Source of the DNA: Planctomycetota bacterium
GTDB lineage: Bacteria > Planctomycetota > B15-G4
DNA: 10,251 nucleotides
Direction of reading: 5' to 3'
Assembly: GCA_003644265.1 (NCBI GenBank)
Contig: QNBX01000156.1
Coordinates: 1 to 10,251, forward strand
In this document: one piece after another, positions 1-7,490 of the stretch
How the letters are laid out: each line of letters opens with the position of its first letter
Position numbering within the stretch: the stretch's first letter is position 1
Translations under genes and position numbers: made by a program
Notes under the pieces: model-generated
What the model saw: the letters and a program-made list of their open reading frames with translations, nothing else
Database searches by the model: none
What the model was told of the DNA's origin: nothing

Positions 1-178
1 CGGGCTGCGGGGCGGCATCTCCGTGGCCCTGGCCCTGTCGCTGGCGGGCGTGGTGCCGCCGGAGACGCGCGCGCTGCTGCTGACCATGACCTACGTGGTG
101 GTGATCTTCTCGGTGTCGGTGCAGGGGCTGACGATCGGGAAGCTGGCGCGGCGGCTGGGAGGATCGGGGGAGCCGTGA
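1..178 (+). CDS. Cation:proton antiporter (NhaP/CPA1-like), C-terminal fragment
   Basis: The reading frame enters at position 2 and stops at TGA 176-178, leaving 58 visible residues; the start lies outside the window. The fragment opens with GLRGGISVALALSL, the conserved 'GLRGG' segment in a late membrane helix of bacterial CPA1/NhaP Na+/H+ antiporters. A second hydrophobic helix (LLLTMTYVVVIFSVSVQGLTI) follows, then a short basic cytoplasmic tail (KLARRLGG). Proteins of this family sit in the inner membrane and exchange Na+ or K+ for protons. The ion cannot be decided from this tail, and any cytoplasmic regulatory domain would have to be very short, since only about a dozen residues follow the last helix. 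Recognition rests on the GLRGG motif and the helix pattern. Confidence 0.85.
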   Translation, partial: GLRGGISVALALSLAGVVPPETRALLLTMTYVVVIFSVSVQGLTIGKLARRLGGSGEP

Positions 179-422
179 GGGTGGCCGGTGCCGCTCCTGG
201 AGAGTCGATCCCATTCAGGCCGGGCGGCGTGCTGTCGTTCGCCACCCACGCGCAGCCGGCGTCACATCCGGCCGCCTGCGCCGTCGAGAGAGAGCCGGCT
301 TGCTCGATGCTGGCGGAGTTGCCAGCGAGAGCGACCCTGCGGCTTCGCCCGAAATGAGCAATAGCGACAGAACCCAGTGATCCAGCGCCGAATACACGCA
401 GAGAGGCCGCCCTCGCCTGCGC
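179..422. other. Gene-poor interval with one hairpin, no supported gene
   Basis: I find no credible coding sequence between the antiporter stop and the antitoxin promoter region. Short open frames on both strands give Arg/Pro/Ser-rich translations with no family resemblance. The only structure I see is an inverted repeat at 302-332: inner stem GCTGGC (309-314) pairs with GCCAGC (321-326) around a 6-base loop GGAGTT, and an outer GCTC (302-305) pairs with GAGC (329-332) across a small internal loop. It has no T-run, so it is not a standard intrinsic terminator, but it could mark the 3' end of the antiporter transcript or be a remnant of an inserted element. Confidence 0.5.
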
Positions 423-451
423 TTGACAGGACCCCGAATCCGGGCCATTCT
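423..451 (+). promoter_or_regulatory. Candidate promoter of the toxin-antitoxin operon
   Basis: A perfect sigma70-type -35 hexamer TTGACA lies at 423-428. With a 17-base spacer the -10 position is 446-451 (CATTCT), which matches TATAAT at only three of six bases, so the -10 is weak. The placement is still plausible, because the -10 would be touched by the palindromic operator at 448-468, as expected for an autorepressed toxin-antitoxin operon. Confidence 0.35.
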
Positions 452-468
452 GTACAGAGTTCTGTACG
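448..468. promoter_or_regulatory. Paired TGTACA palindromes: probable antitoxin operator
   Basis: TCTGTACAGA at 449-458 is a perfect 10-base palindrome with core TGTACA (451-456). A second core, TGTACG, lies at 463-468, so the two centres are exactly 12 bases apart. Read together, GTACAGA (452-458) and TCTGTAC (461-467) form an inverted repeat around a 2-base centre, and TTCTGTAC occurs twice (448-455, 460-467). From established knowledge, the E. coli yefM-yoeB operator is built from a long and a short repeat with TGTACA cores at similar spacing, and the antitoxin N-terminus binds them. The site ends 19 bases before the GTG start of a Phd/YefM-like antitoxin gene, so autorepression of the pair is the natural reading. 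Confidence 0.72.
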
Positions 469-475
469 CTCTGCC

Positions 476-483
476 GAAAGGGA
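476..483 (+). promoter_or_regulatory. Ribosome binding site that selects the GTG antitoxin start
   Basis: GAAAGGGA stands 4 bases before GTG 488-490. It supports that start over the in-frame ATG at 377, which would place the operator inside the coding region and add 37 residues with no family resemblance. Confidence 0.55.
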
Positions 484-487
484 CCCT

Positions 488-781
488 GTGGCCCGCACGA
501 CCGACATCACCAGCTTCACGGAACACAGGAAGCACCTTCGGGATCACCTGCGCCAGATCCGCGCCACCGGCCGACCGCTCTACATCACCACCAACGGTCA
601 GACGGACGCCGTGGTCCTGAGCCCGGAGGCCTACGACGAGCTCGCGGACAAGGCTGAACTGGCAGAGAGCCTGGCGATGCTCGACCGCAGCCAAGAGGAC
701 ATCCGTCACGGACGCACTCATCCGGCGAAGCAAGCGCTCAGGCGCATCGCAGAAGAGTTGGGCCTGAACCTCGATCGATGA
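488..781 (+). CDS. Phd/YefM-family antitoxin
   Basis: This 97-residue protein from a GTG start is the antitoxin of a type II toxin-antitoxin pair. The N-terminal part (ITSFTEHRKHLRDHLRQIRATGRPLYIT, about residues 7-34) has the Phd/YefM fold pattern. It is followed by the signature block NGQTDAVVLSPEAYDEL (about 36-52), where members usually read 'nG...aVvls.eeye.l'. This half dimerises and binds the operator. The rest (AELAESLAMLDRSQEDIRHGRTH onward) is the acidic/helical tail that normally wraps the toxin. The stop overlaps the toxin start (ATGA, 778-781), so the two are translationally coupled. A palindromic operator lies directly upstream. Length is normal for the family. The partner is ParE/RelE-like rather than an obvious YoeB, a pairing that is common. 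Confidence 0.88.
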   Translation: MARTTDITSFTEHRKHLRDHLRQIRATGRPLYITTNGQTDAVVLSPEAYDELADKAELAESLAMLDRSQEDIRHGRTHPAKQALRRIAEELGLNLDR

Positions 782-1137
782 CCGAGTATTCGGTCGAGCT
801 GACAGACATCGCTCTGTCGGCGATCCGGGAGCAGGCACGCGACATCGCCGTGGACGCCCAGGCGCCGTTGAATGCCGAGCGATGGATCGAGCGCATCTGG
901 GACGCCGTCGCCACCCTCGAACGCTGGCCCTGCCGAACCTCTCTCGCCGAGGAAAACGCCTATGTCGAATACGAGGTGCGACAGTTGGTCGTCGGCAGCC
1001 ACCTGATCCTGTTCACGGTCGACGACGAACACCGCAGGATCTGCATCGTCGGGTTCCGCCATGGCCACCGCCGTCCTCGCCCCGGTGACCTCCCTGCCGC
1101 CGAAGTCGAGCTTGGGAGTGACGACCCGAACGTGTGA
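778..1137 (+). CDS. RelE/ParE-family toxin
   Basis: This 119-residue protein is the toxin of the pair and starts within the antitoxin stop (ATGA). The order of conserved elements fits the RelE/ParE superfamily: strand and helix YSVELTDIALSAIREQARDI (4-23), the second helix AERWIERIWDAVATLERWP (33-51), R-S-L-A-E-E (53-59), VRQLVVGSHLILFTVDD (67-83) matching the family's 'vRql.vG.yrilY.vd', and IVGFRHGHRRP (90-100) matching the C-terminal 'i..vrHgaR'. The last ~15 residues are non-conserved. ParE-type members poison DNA gyrase and RelE-type members cut ribosome-bound mRNA. The C-terminal RHGxR looks more ParE-like, but the target cannot be settled from sequence. The gene appears intact. Confidence 0.86.
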   Translation: MTEYSVELTDIALSAIREQARDIAVDAQAPLNAERWIERIWDAVATLERWPCRTSLAEENAYVEYEVRQLVVGSHLILFTVDDEHRRICIVGFRHGHRRPRPGDLPAAEVELGSDDPNV

Positions 1138-1304
1138 CCGCCGACTCCAGCCCCGGGCGGCGGCGACGAGACGCCGGCCATCTCCATAATTCGTCATCGG
1201 CGTGATAAGACGTGGCCAGCCGAATTTGTGAACTCGACCTCGCCGCGCAGCACGCCTCGAGCTCGGGGCGGCCTCCGGCTATCCTCAGGGCCCGGGAGCC
1301 GAGC

Positions 1305-1874
1305 ATGACATTTCACATCCTCAAGGTCTCGCTGGCCGACATTCGACCGGTCATCTCGCGAAGGCTGCGCGTTCCGAGTGAGTACACGCTGGCGGACCTG
1401 CACGACGTGCTCCAAGTTGCGTTCGGTTGGGAGGACTGCCACCTGCACGAGTTCCGCATCGACGGCGCAACGTTTGGCGTTCCCCACCCGGACGACGACC
1501 GCGAACTCGTGGACGAAGAGTCCGTGATCCTGGATGAGGTGCTGCCCCGCCAACGCGCCAAGGCCGAGTACACCTACGACTTCGGTGACGGCTGGACGCA
1601 CACGATCAGGGTGGAGCGCCGGGAACCCGAGGTACCCGCCCGCGGCTCCCACATGGACTCGATCGCCGCCCCGCTCACGTGCCTCGAAGCCAAAAGAGCC
1701 TGCCCGCCCGAAGACTGCGGTGGCCCCTATGGCTACCCAGAATTCCTGCGGGCTTTGAAGGACCCTGGCCACGAGCGACACGCGGAACTGACCGCCTGGA
1801 TCGGCGGGGCGTTCGACCCCGAGCACGTACCGCTCGCGCAGATCAATCAGCGCTTGGCGGCGTTCGGGCGCTAG
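1305..1874 (+). CDS. Plasmid pRiA4b ORF-3 family protein (IS1096 TnpR-like passenger family)
   Basis: This 189-residue protein is recognised from three blocks. The N-terminus ([20 protein letters not shown]) reads like the family's 'lkv.L.gi.P.iwRri.vp', followed by [22 protein letters not shown] (29-50). The motif [16 protein letters not shown] (89-104) and the Cys-containing block [22 protein letters not shown] (126-147) are the strongest family marks. The conserved Cys/His positions suggest metal binding, but no biochemical role is established. I start it at ATG 1305 because GGGAG (1294-1298) sits 6 bases upstream and the match begins there; an upstream extension to 1212 adds unrelated sequence. 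The family is frequent on plasmids, in insertion elements and in genomic islands, which suits its place beside a toxin-antitoxin pair. Confidence 0.85.
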   Translation: MTFHILKVSLADIRPVISRRLRVPSEYTLADLHDVLQVAFGWEDCHLHEFRIDGATFGVPHPDDDRELVDEESVILDEVLPRQRAKAEYTYDFGDGWTHTIRVERREPEVPARGSHMDSIAAPLTCLEAKRACPPEDCGGPYGYPEFLRALKDPGHERHAELTAWIGGAFDPEHVPLAQINQRLAAFGR

Positions 1875-1936
1875 CGAAGGCAGCAGCAATCACACCGACG
1901 TGGGCAGACACGCTCGTCGGCTGCCCGGCGCGAGCT

Positions 1937-1942
1937 TAGAAT
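1937..1942 (+). promoter_or_regulatory. Candidate -10 element for the 1972-7410 operon
   Basis: TAGAAT differs from TATAAT at one position and would place transcription start near 1950, about 22 bases before the TTG start at 1972. The -35 region at the usual distance (1914-1919, TCGTCG) is a poor match to TTGACA, so confidence is limited. Confidence 0.35.
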
Positions 1943-1960
1943 CACCGCGCCCCCCGCACC

Positions 1961-1964
1961 GGAG
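1961..1964 (+). promoter_or_regulatory. Ribosome binding site that selects the TTG start at 1972
   Basis: GGAG is followed by 7 bases and then TTG 1972-1974. Beginning there puts a compact twin-arginine/lipoprotein signal at the N-terminus, which the longer frame from 1900 would bury behind 24 Arg/Pro-rich residues. Confidence 0.6.
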
Positions 1965-1971
1965 ACAGCCC

Positions 1972-2976
1972 TTGCCCATCACCCGACGCGAGCTGATCGG
2001 CTGCGCCACGACCCTCGGCCTCGGCGCGCTGGCCGGGTGCGTCGGCAGCACACGCCCCCCGCGCGACGCCGACGCTAACGCTGACGCCAACACCGGCCCC
2101 CGCACGGCCGCGGCTGCGAGCACCGCGGGCGTTGACGCCGGGCGCAACGGCGACGACCTGCTGTTCCCCATCTCCCTCGCGCAGTGGTCCTTGCACCGCA
2201 CGCTGTTCGCGGGCGAGCTCGACGCGCTCGACTTTCCGCGCCACGCGCAGGAGCGCTTCGGCATCGACGCCGTGGAGTACGTCAACGCCTTCTTCAAGCA
2301 CAAGGCCGGCGACTTCGCCTGGCTGGAGCGGCTGCGGCGCGGGGCCGACGACGCGGGCGTAACCAGCCTGCTGATCATGATCGACGGCGAGGGCGCCCTG
2401 GGAGACCCCGACGACGCCGCGCGCCGCGTGGCCATCGAGAAGCACGTCAAGTGGGCCGCCGCCGCGGGCTTCCTCGGGTGCCACGCCATGCGCGTCAACG
2501 TGGCGGGCTCGGGCGACCCCGACGCCTGGCGCGACCGCGCCGCCGACTCGCTGCGACGCCTGGCCGACCTGGCCGCCACCTGGGACGTGGACGTGATCGT
2601 CGAGAACCACGGCGGCCTCTCCAGCGACGGCGCCTGGCTGGCGTCGGTCATGGCCGCCGCCGACCACCCGCGCGTCGGCACCCTGCCCGACTTCGGCAAC
2701 TTCCGCATCGAGGGCGATCGCTGGTACGACCGCTACCTGGGCGTGGAGCAGCTCATGCCCTGGGCCAAGGCCGTCTCCGCCAAGAGCCACGACTTCGACC
2801 AGCAGGGCAACGAGACGCACACCGACTATCGACGCATGCTGGGCATCGTGCTGGCCGCCGGCTACCGCGGCCACGTCGGCATCGAGTACGAAGGCGGTGA
2901 GCTGAGCGAAGCCGACGGCATCGAGGCCACCCACGTCCTGTTGCAGCGCGTGCGCGCCGAGCTGGCCCGGGCATGA
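1972..2976 (+). CDS. Exported sugar phosphate isomerase/epimerase (xylose isomerase-like TIM barrel) lipoprotein
   Basis: This 334-residue protein from a TTG start has an N-terminus (PITRREL then hydrophobic residues to LGALAGC) that combines a twin arginine (R5-R6) with a perfect lipobox LAGC (Cys23), predicting an exported lipoprotein. A low-complexity Asp/Ala/Asn linker (about 30-60) leads to the TIM barrel (about 63-334). The candidate metal and substrate residues typical of AP-endonuclease-2/xylose-isomerase-like barrels are in order: E211 in VENHGG, D240 in LPDFGNF, H273 in AKSHDFD and E305 in GIEYEG. These enzymes isomerise or epimerise sugars and polyols with divalent metals; the substrate here is unknown. 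The stop overlaps the next start by 4 bases (ATGA), which ties the gene to the PVC-type haem protein. Such exported barrels are common in planctomycetes. Confidence 0.85.
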   Translation: MPITRRELIGCATTLGLGALAGCVGSTRPPRDADANADANTGPRTAAAASTAGVDAGRNGDDLLFPISLAQWSLHRTLFAGELDALDFPRHAQERFGIDAVEYVNAFFKHKAGDFAWLERLRRGADDAGVTSLLIMIDGEGALGDPDDAARRVAIEKHVKWAAAAGFLGCHAMRVNVAGSGDPDAWRDRAADSLRRLADLAATWDVDVIVENHGGLSSDGAWLASVMAAADHPRVGTLPDFGNFRIEGDRWYDRYLGVEQLMPWAKAVSAKSHDFDQQGNETHTDYRRMLGIVLAAGYRGHVGIEYEGGELSEADGIEATHVLLQRVRAELARA

Positions 2977-5900
2977 CGCGGCCGTGGATGGCGTGGCTGG
3001 TGCTGGCGGCGATATGGCTGCCCGCGCCTCGCGTCGCGGCGCAGGATCAGCCCTACGCCCCGAACGTCGAGCCCGCCAGCGACGACTGGCGCGCCGCCCT
3101 GGCCGCCATGTCCATCCCCGAGGGGCACGAGGTTTCGCTCTGGGCCGCTGAACCCATGCTGGCCAACCCGGTCTGCCTGCGCGTGGGCGACGACGGCGCG
3201 GTGTACGTGGGCGAGACCTTCCGGCACCACGCCGGCGTGACCGACATCCGCGAGCACTGGGGCTGGCTCGACGACGATCTGGCCGCGCGCACGGTGGCCG
3301 ACCGCCTGGCCTACATGCAGGCCCACACCGGCGAGCAGTACAGCGACTACGCCGGCGAGCACGACCGCCTGCGCCTGCTGCGCGACAGCGACGGCGACGG
3401 CCAGGCCGACCGCTCCAGCGTCTTTGCCGACGGCTTCGATCAGCACGCCACCGGCATCGGCGCCGGCGTGCTGCCCTTCGGCGGCAGCGTCTACTACACC
3501 TGCATCCCTGACCTCTGGCTGCTGACCGACCGCGACGGCGACGACGTGGCCGACCGACGCCGCCCGCTCTCGTCCGGCTACGGCGTGCACACCGGACTGC
3601 TGGGCCACGACCTGCACGGCCTGCGCATGGGCCCCGACGGCCGGCTGTATTTCTCCATGGGCGACCGCGGGCTGCACGTCGAGACCGAGCGCGGCACCAT
3701 CGACCACGCCCACACCGGCGCGGTGCTGCGCTGCGAACCTGACGGCTCCCGGCTCGAGCTGTTTCACACCGGCCTGCGCAATCCTCAGGACCTGCTGTTC
3801 GACGACCTGGGCGAGCTGTTCACGGGCGACAACAACTCCGACGGCGACGACTTGGCGCGCTGGGTGCACTGCATCCCCGGTGGCGACTCCGGCTGGCGCT
3901 TCAGCTACCAGTGGATCGAAGAGCCCGTGTCGCGCGGCCCCTGGAACGCTGAGCGCCTGTGGGAGCCGCGCCACGCGCGCCAGGCCGCCTACCACCTGCC
4001 CCCCATCGCCAACATCGCCAACGGCCCCTCGGGCGTGGCCTTCAACCCGGGCACGGGGCTCGGGCCCGACCTCGCGCGGCACATGTTCCTGACGGACTTC
4101 CTGGGCGACGTGCGGGGCAGCGGCATCCACACCTTCGTGCTGGAGCCCCAGGGCGCGGGCTGGCGCATGGCCCGTCAGCGACGCTTCCTGTGGGACGTGC
4201 TCGTGACCGACGTCGAGTTCGGCCCCGACGGCGGGCTCTACCTGACCGACTGGGTCTCGGGCTGGAACACGACCGGCAAGGGCCGCGTGTGGGTGCTGCG
4301 CGACGCGGGCGCCGCCGACCGCGAACTCATGCAACAGACGGCGCGGCTGCTGGGCGAGGGCATGTCGGTGCGCGACGTGGACGAGCTGGCCGAGCTGCTG
4401 GGTCACGCCGACCAGCGCGTGCGTCAGGGCGCCCACTTCGAGCTGGCCCGGCGTGGCGAGGACGGCCTGGACGAGCTGACCGACGCCGCCCGCAGCGCCG
4501 AGAACCTGCACGCGCGGCTGGCGGGCATCTGGGGCCTGTGGATCGCTGGGCGACGCGTCCCCGACGCCCTGCAGCCCCTGCTAGGCCTGGCGCGCGACGC
4601 CGACCCCGAGGTGCGCGCCCAGGCCCTGCGCGTGCTGGGCGACGCCGCCTGGATGCCCGCTCGCTCGGCAGTGCTGGCCGGCCTCAGCGACCCCGCGCCG
4701 CGCGCGCGCCTCTACGCCGCGCTGGCCTGCGGACGCCTCGGCCTGCCCGAGGCCCTGCCCGCCCTGCTGAAGCTGGCACGCGAGGCCGGATCCTCCGACC
4801 CGACCCTGCGCCACGGCGTGGTCCAGGGCCTGCTGGGCTGCGCCGACGGGGCCGTGCTCATGCAGCACGCCGACGACCCCTCGCCGCACGTACGCATGGC
4901 GGTGGCGCTGACCCTGCGCGCCATCCGCTCGCCCCTGCTGGCGGGGCTGCTGGCGCGGCTCGAGCGCAGCGACGACCCCGAGGACGCCTGGGTGGCGCTG
5001 GAGGCCGCCCGCGCCATCCATGACCTGCCGGCGCAGACGGCCCTGCCCACGCTGGCCGCCGTGCTCGACCCGGCCTCGCCCCTGCGCGCGCGCTTCCTGG
5101 CGGACGAGGCCCTGCCCACCGCCGCGCTGCTGCGCCGGGCCCTGGCCGCCAACCTGACCCTGGGCATGGCCCACCACGCCCGCCGGGTGGCCGAGCTGGC
5201 CGCCAGCGCCGAGGTCCCCGCCGAGCTGCGCGTGGAGGCGCTGGAGCTGCTGGCCGGTTGGCGCGAGCCCGGCTCCCGCGACCTGGTCACCGGCGAGTGG
5301 CGCCCCATCGCCCCGCGCCCGGCGCCCTTCCTGCCCGCCTTGGTGACGCGCCTGATCCGCGGCGAGCTGGCCGACGGCAGCCTCGATGCGGCGCCTCAGA
5401 GCGTGCGCCTGGCCCTGTTGGAGCTGCTGGATGCGGTGGAAGATGGTCAGGTCGCACAGGTCGAACCACGCGCAGCCGATGCGACCGCTGGACAGGCCGC
5501 TGCCACCGCGCAGGACGTCCCAGGATCCCTGCGGCTGGCGCTGCTCACGGCCTGGTTGCAGGACCAGAGCGCCGGCGCGGAGCTGCGCTCGGCCTGCCTG
5601 CAGCGCATCGCGAAGGCCGGCGCGCCCAACTTCGACGCGCTGCTGACCTACGCCCTCGCGGATCTAGAAGGCGAGCTGCGCGCCACGGCCCTGGGGCTGC
5701 TGCGCCAGCGCGACCCGGCCCAGGCCGCCGCGTTCCTGCCCACCATCCTGGCGGTGGGCGAGATCAGCGAGCGCCGCAGCGCCTATCGCATCCTGTCCGC
5801 GCCCGACGTCGACCCCGCGCTGGTGCGCGCACACCTCGACCCGGAGCTGCTGCGTCTGGCCGCGGGGCTCGTGTCCCCGGAGCTGCGGCTCGATCTGGTG

Positions 5901-6419
5901 CGAGCCGCCGAGCGCGTCGGCCGCCACGAGTTCCTGGCCGCACGCCACGCCGTCGCCGCCGAGCGGGCGCCCGAGCTGCTGCCCTGGCTGGACAGCCTCT
6001 ACGGCGGCGACATCGAGCGCGGCCGCAAGCTGTTCGAGCGCACCACCCTCTCGTGCCAGCGCTGCCACGCCCGCGACGCGAGCAGCGGCTTCCGCGTAGG
6101 GCCCGAGCTGTCCGAGCTGGCCTCGCGCCGCACGCGGTTGGAGATGCTCCGAGCCGTCGTAGACCCCAACGCCTCGCTGGCCCCCGGCTACCAGACCGCC
6201 AACCTGTTCCTGTTCGACGGCAGCGTGCTCAGCGGCCGGGTGCTGAGCGAGGACGCTGAGCTGCTGACCCTGCTCGACTCCGACGGCGCCGTGCACAGCG
6301 TGCCGCTGGCCGACGTGGAGCAGCGCAGCGCCGGCCTCTCCGCCATGCCTGACGAGCTGGCCGCCACGCTCAGCCGCGGCAACATGCGCGACCTGCTGGC
6401 GTACCTGGCATCCCTCTGA
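2973..6419 (+). CDS. PVC-type haem-binding CxxCH protein with dehydrogenase-like propeller and HEAT-like repeats
   Basis: This 1148-residue secreted protein begins with a signal peptide and a likely cleavage at VAA|QD (after 23). Residues ~46-442 form the 'membrane-bound dehydrogenase, Pirellula/Verrucomicrobium type' propeller. It carries Ca-binding-like loops DSDGDGQAD (138-146) and DRDGDDVAD (186-194) and the closing [15 protein letters not shown] segment. Residues ~460-1000 are helical HEAT-like repeats (for example [18 protein letters not shown] and [17 protein letters not shown]). The C-terminal ~140 residues are the matching haem domain, with CQRCH (C1028, C1031, H1032) and a plausible distal ligand M1125 in SAMPDEL. 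The expected role is periplasmic oxidation of sugars or alcohols with electrons passed to a cytochrome. The enzymatic activity of the propeller is inferred, not proven. The architecture is largely confined to the PVC superphylum. Confidence 0.93.
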   Translation: MTRPWMAWLVLAAIWLPAPRVAAQDQPYAPNVEPASDDWRAALAAMSIPEGHEVSLWAAEPMLANPVCLRVGDDGAVYVGETFRHHAGVTDIREHWGWLDDDLAARTVADRLAYMQAHTGEQYSDYAGEHDRLRLLRDSDGDGQADRSSVFADGFDQHATGIGAGVLPFGGSVYYTCIPDLWLLTDRDGDDVADRRRPLSSGYGVHTGLLGHDLHGLRMGPDGRLYFSMGDRGLHVETERGTIDHAHTGAVLRCEPDGSRLELFHTGLRNPQDLLFDDLGELFTGDNNSDGDDLARWVHCIPGGDSGWRFSYQWIEEPVSRGPWNAERLWEPRHARQAAYHLPPIANIANGPSGVAFNPGTGLGPDLARHMFLTDFLGDVRGSGIHTFVLEPQGAGWRMARQRRFLWDVLVTDVEFGPDGGLYLTDWVSGWNTTGKGRVWVLRDAGAADRELMQQTARLLGEGMSVRDVDELAELLGHADQRVRQGAHFELARRGEDGLDELTDAARSAENLHARLAGIWGLWIAGRRVPDALQPLLGLARDADPEVRAQALRVLGDAAWMPARSAVLAGLSDPAPRARLYAALACGRLGLPEALPALLKLAREAGSSDPTLRHGVVQGLLGCADGAVLMQHADDPSPHVRMAVALTLRAIRSPLLAGLLARLERSDDPEDAWVALEAARAIHDLPAQTALPTLAAVLDPASPLRARFLADEALPTAALLRRALAANLTLGMAHHARRVAELAASAEVPAELRVEALELLAGWREPGSRDLVTGEWRPIAPRPAPFLPALVTRLIRGELADGSLDAAPQSVRLALLELLDAVEDGQVAQVEPRAADATAGQAAATAQDVPGSLRLALLTAWLQDQSAGAELRSACLQRIAKAGAPNFDALLTYALADLEGELRATALGLLRQRDPAQAAAFLPTILAVGEISERRSAYRILSAPDVDPALVRAHLDPELLRLAAGLVSPELRLDLVRAAERVGRHEFLAARHAVAAERAPELLPWLDSLYGGDIERGRKLFERTTLSCQRCHARDASSGFRVGPELSELASRRTRLEMLRAVVDPNASLAPGYQTANLFLFDGSVLSGRVLSEDAELLTLLDSDGAVHSVPLADVEQRSAGLSAMPDELAATLSRGNMRDLLAYLASL

Positions 6420-6444
6420 AGCGACTCCCCCTGCGAGCCTCCCC

Positions 6445-7410
6445 ATGACCACCCTCCCCACGCGCCGCGGCCTGCTCGCGGCGGGCCTGGCCGCGGCCAG
6501 CAGCGCCTGCATCTTCGTCGGCAGCAAGCGCGGCGGCACGAGCAACAGCCCCTCGCAGCGCCCGCCGGCTGATGACGCCGCCGGCACCACCGCCTCCGCT
6601 CCCTTGGCCAGCATCGGCGGCGCGCGCCCGGGCGCCACGCCGCACACGCGCTTCGCCTGCAACATCGAGATGTGGTTCCGCAACCTGCCCTTCCCGCAGC
6701 GCGTGGACGCCGCCGCCGACCTGGGCTTTCCGGCGGTGGAGCTGTGGGGCCTGGACGGCAAGGACCTGCCGGCCATCGCCGCGCGGGCCCGGGCGCGGCG
6801 GGTGGAGATCGCGCAGTTCACGGCCTGGGGCTTCGTGCCCGGGCTCAACGACCCGGCCAACCACGACGCCTTTGCCACAGCCATCGAGCGCGCCGTCGAA
6901 GCGGCCGACGTGCTGGGCGCCAAGAAGGCCACCGTCGTGGGCGGCAACGACCAGCCCGGCATGACCCAGGCCCAGATGCACGAGCACATCCGCGTCGGGC
7001 TCTCGCGCGTGGCCGGCGCGGCCGAGGCCGCCGACCTGATGCTGATCCTGGAGCCCATGAACATCCGCGTCGACCACAAGGGCCACTGCCTCTACGGCAG
7101 CCCCGAGGCCGTCGCCATCTGCCGCGCGGTGGGCAGCTCCCACGTCAAGCTCAACTGGGACCTCTACCACATGCAGATCAGCGAGGGCGACCTCACCGGG
7201 CGACTCAAGGACGGCTTCGACCAGCTGGGCTACCTGCAGCTGGCCGACCACCCCGGCCGCAACGAACCGGGCACGGGCGAGATCCGCTACGCGCGCGTGC
7301 TGCGCGCGGCCTATGAGCTGGGTTACCGCGGCCTGGTGGGTCTGGAGTGCTGGCCGCGCGACGGCGAGCTCACGGCCGCGCGCCGCGTGCACAAGGCCGA
7401 CATGTGGTGA
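6445..7410 (+). CDS. Exported hydroxypyruvate isomerase-family TIM barrel protein
   Basis: This 321-residue protein starts 25 bases after the haem-protein stop. The N-terminus PTRRGLLAAGLAAASSAC is a twin-arginine-type export signal; Cys22 could be lipidated, but the lipobox (SSAC) is weak. After a Ser/Pro/Ala linker (to ~68), the barrel closely follows the Hyi family: NIEMWFRNLPFPQR..AADLGFPAVELWG, LILEPMN (E203), VDHKGHCLYG, LNWDLYHMQISEGDL (D239, H242), LQLADHPGRNEPGTGEI (H269) and GLVGLECWP (E301). The two glutamates and the D/H pair are the expected metal and catalytic ligands. The classical reaction interconverts hydroxypyruvate and tartronate semialdehyde in the cytoplasm. With an export signal, a related sugar or keto-sugar substrate is more likely. 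No clear ribosome binding site precedes the ATG, so translation may depend on the upstream gene. Confidence 0.86.
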   Translation: MTTLPTRRGLLAAGLAAASSACIFVGSKRGGTSNSPSQRPPADDAAGTTASAPLASIGGARPGATPHTRFACNIEMWFRNLPFPQRVDAAADLGFPAVELWGLDGKDLPAIAARARARRVEIAQFTAWGFVPGLNDPANHDAFATAIERAVEAADVLGAKKATVVGGNDQPGMTQAQMHEHIRVGLSRVAGAAEAADLMLILEPMNIRVDHKGHCLYGSPEAVAICRAVGSSHVKLNWDLYHMQISEGDLTGRLKDGFDQLGYLQLADHPGRNEPGTGEIRYARVLRAAYELGYRGLVGLECWPRDGELTAARRVHKADMW

Positions 7411-7490
7411 GCGACGTGCCCCGCGCAACGCGCGCCGGCGCCGTGACATGATGGACGAGGCTCAGCACAAGACGCACACAGGAGGACGCC

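Noticed and set aside
215..838. 207-residue minus-strand frame spanning the gene-poor interval and the antitoxin
   Set aside because: Half of it is antisense to a convincing antitoxin, the rest is Arg/Ser/Pro-rich and unrecognisable, and it would run through the operator.
1138..1163. CCGCCG...CGGCGG hairpin directly after the toxin stop as a terminator
   Set aside because: The stem is only 6 bases with a 14-base loop and no T-run, which is expected by chance in DNA this GC-rich.
1138..1304. Integron cassette attachment sites around the toxin-antitoxin and pRiA4b ORF-3 genes
   Set aside because: These gene families occur in integron cassettes, but I find no GTTRRRY/RYYYAAC core pairs with the expected imperfect palindrome on either side.
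2862..4511. 549-residue open frame on the minus strand
   Set aside because: It is antisense to the PVC haem-protein gene, Val/Gly/Ala/Gln-rich with no family pattern, and is the usual by-product of extreme GC3 bias.
4560..5900. Possible DNA-level tandem repeats in the middle of the 1148-residue gene
   Set aside because: The periodicity is of degenerate helical HEAT-like protein repeats and recurrent GC-rich codons; no exact nucleotide repeat unit is visible.
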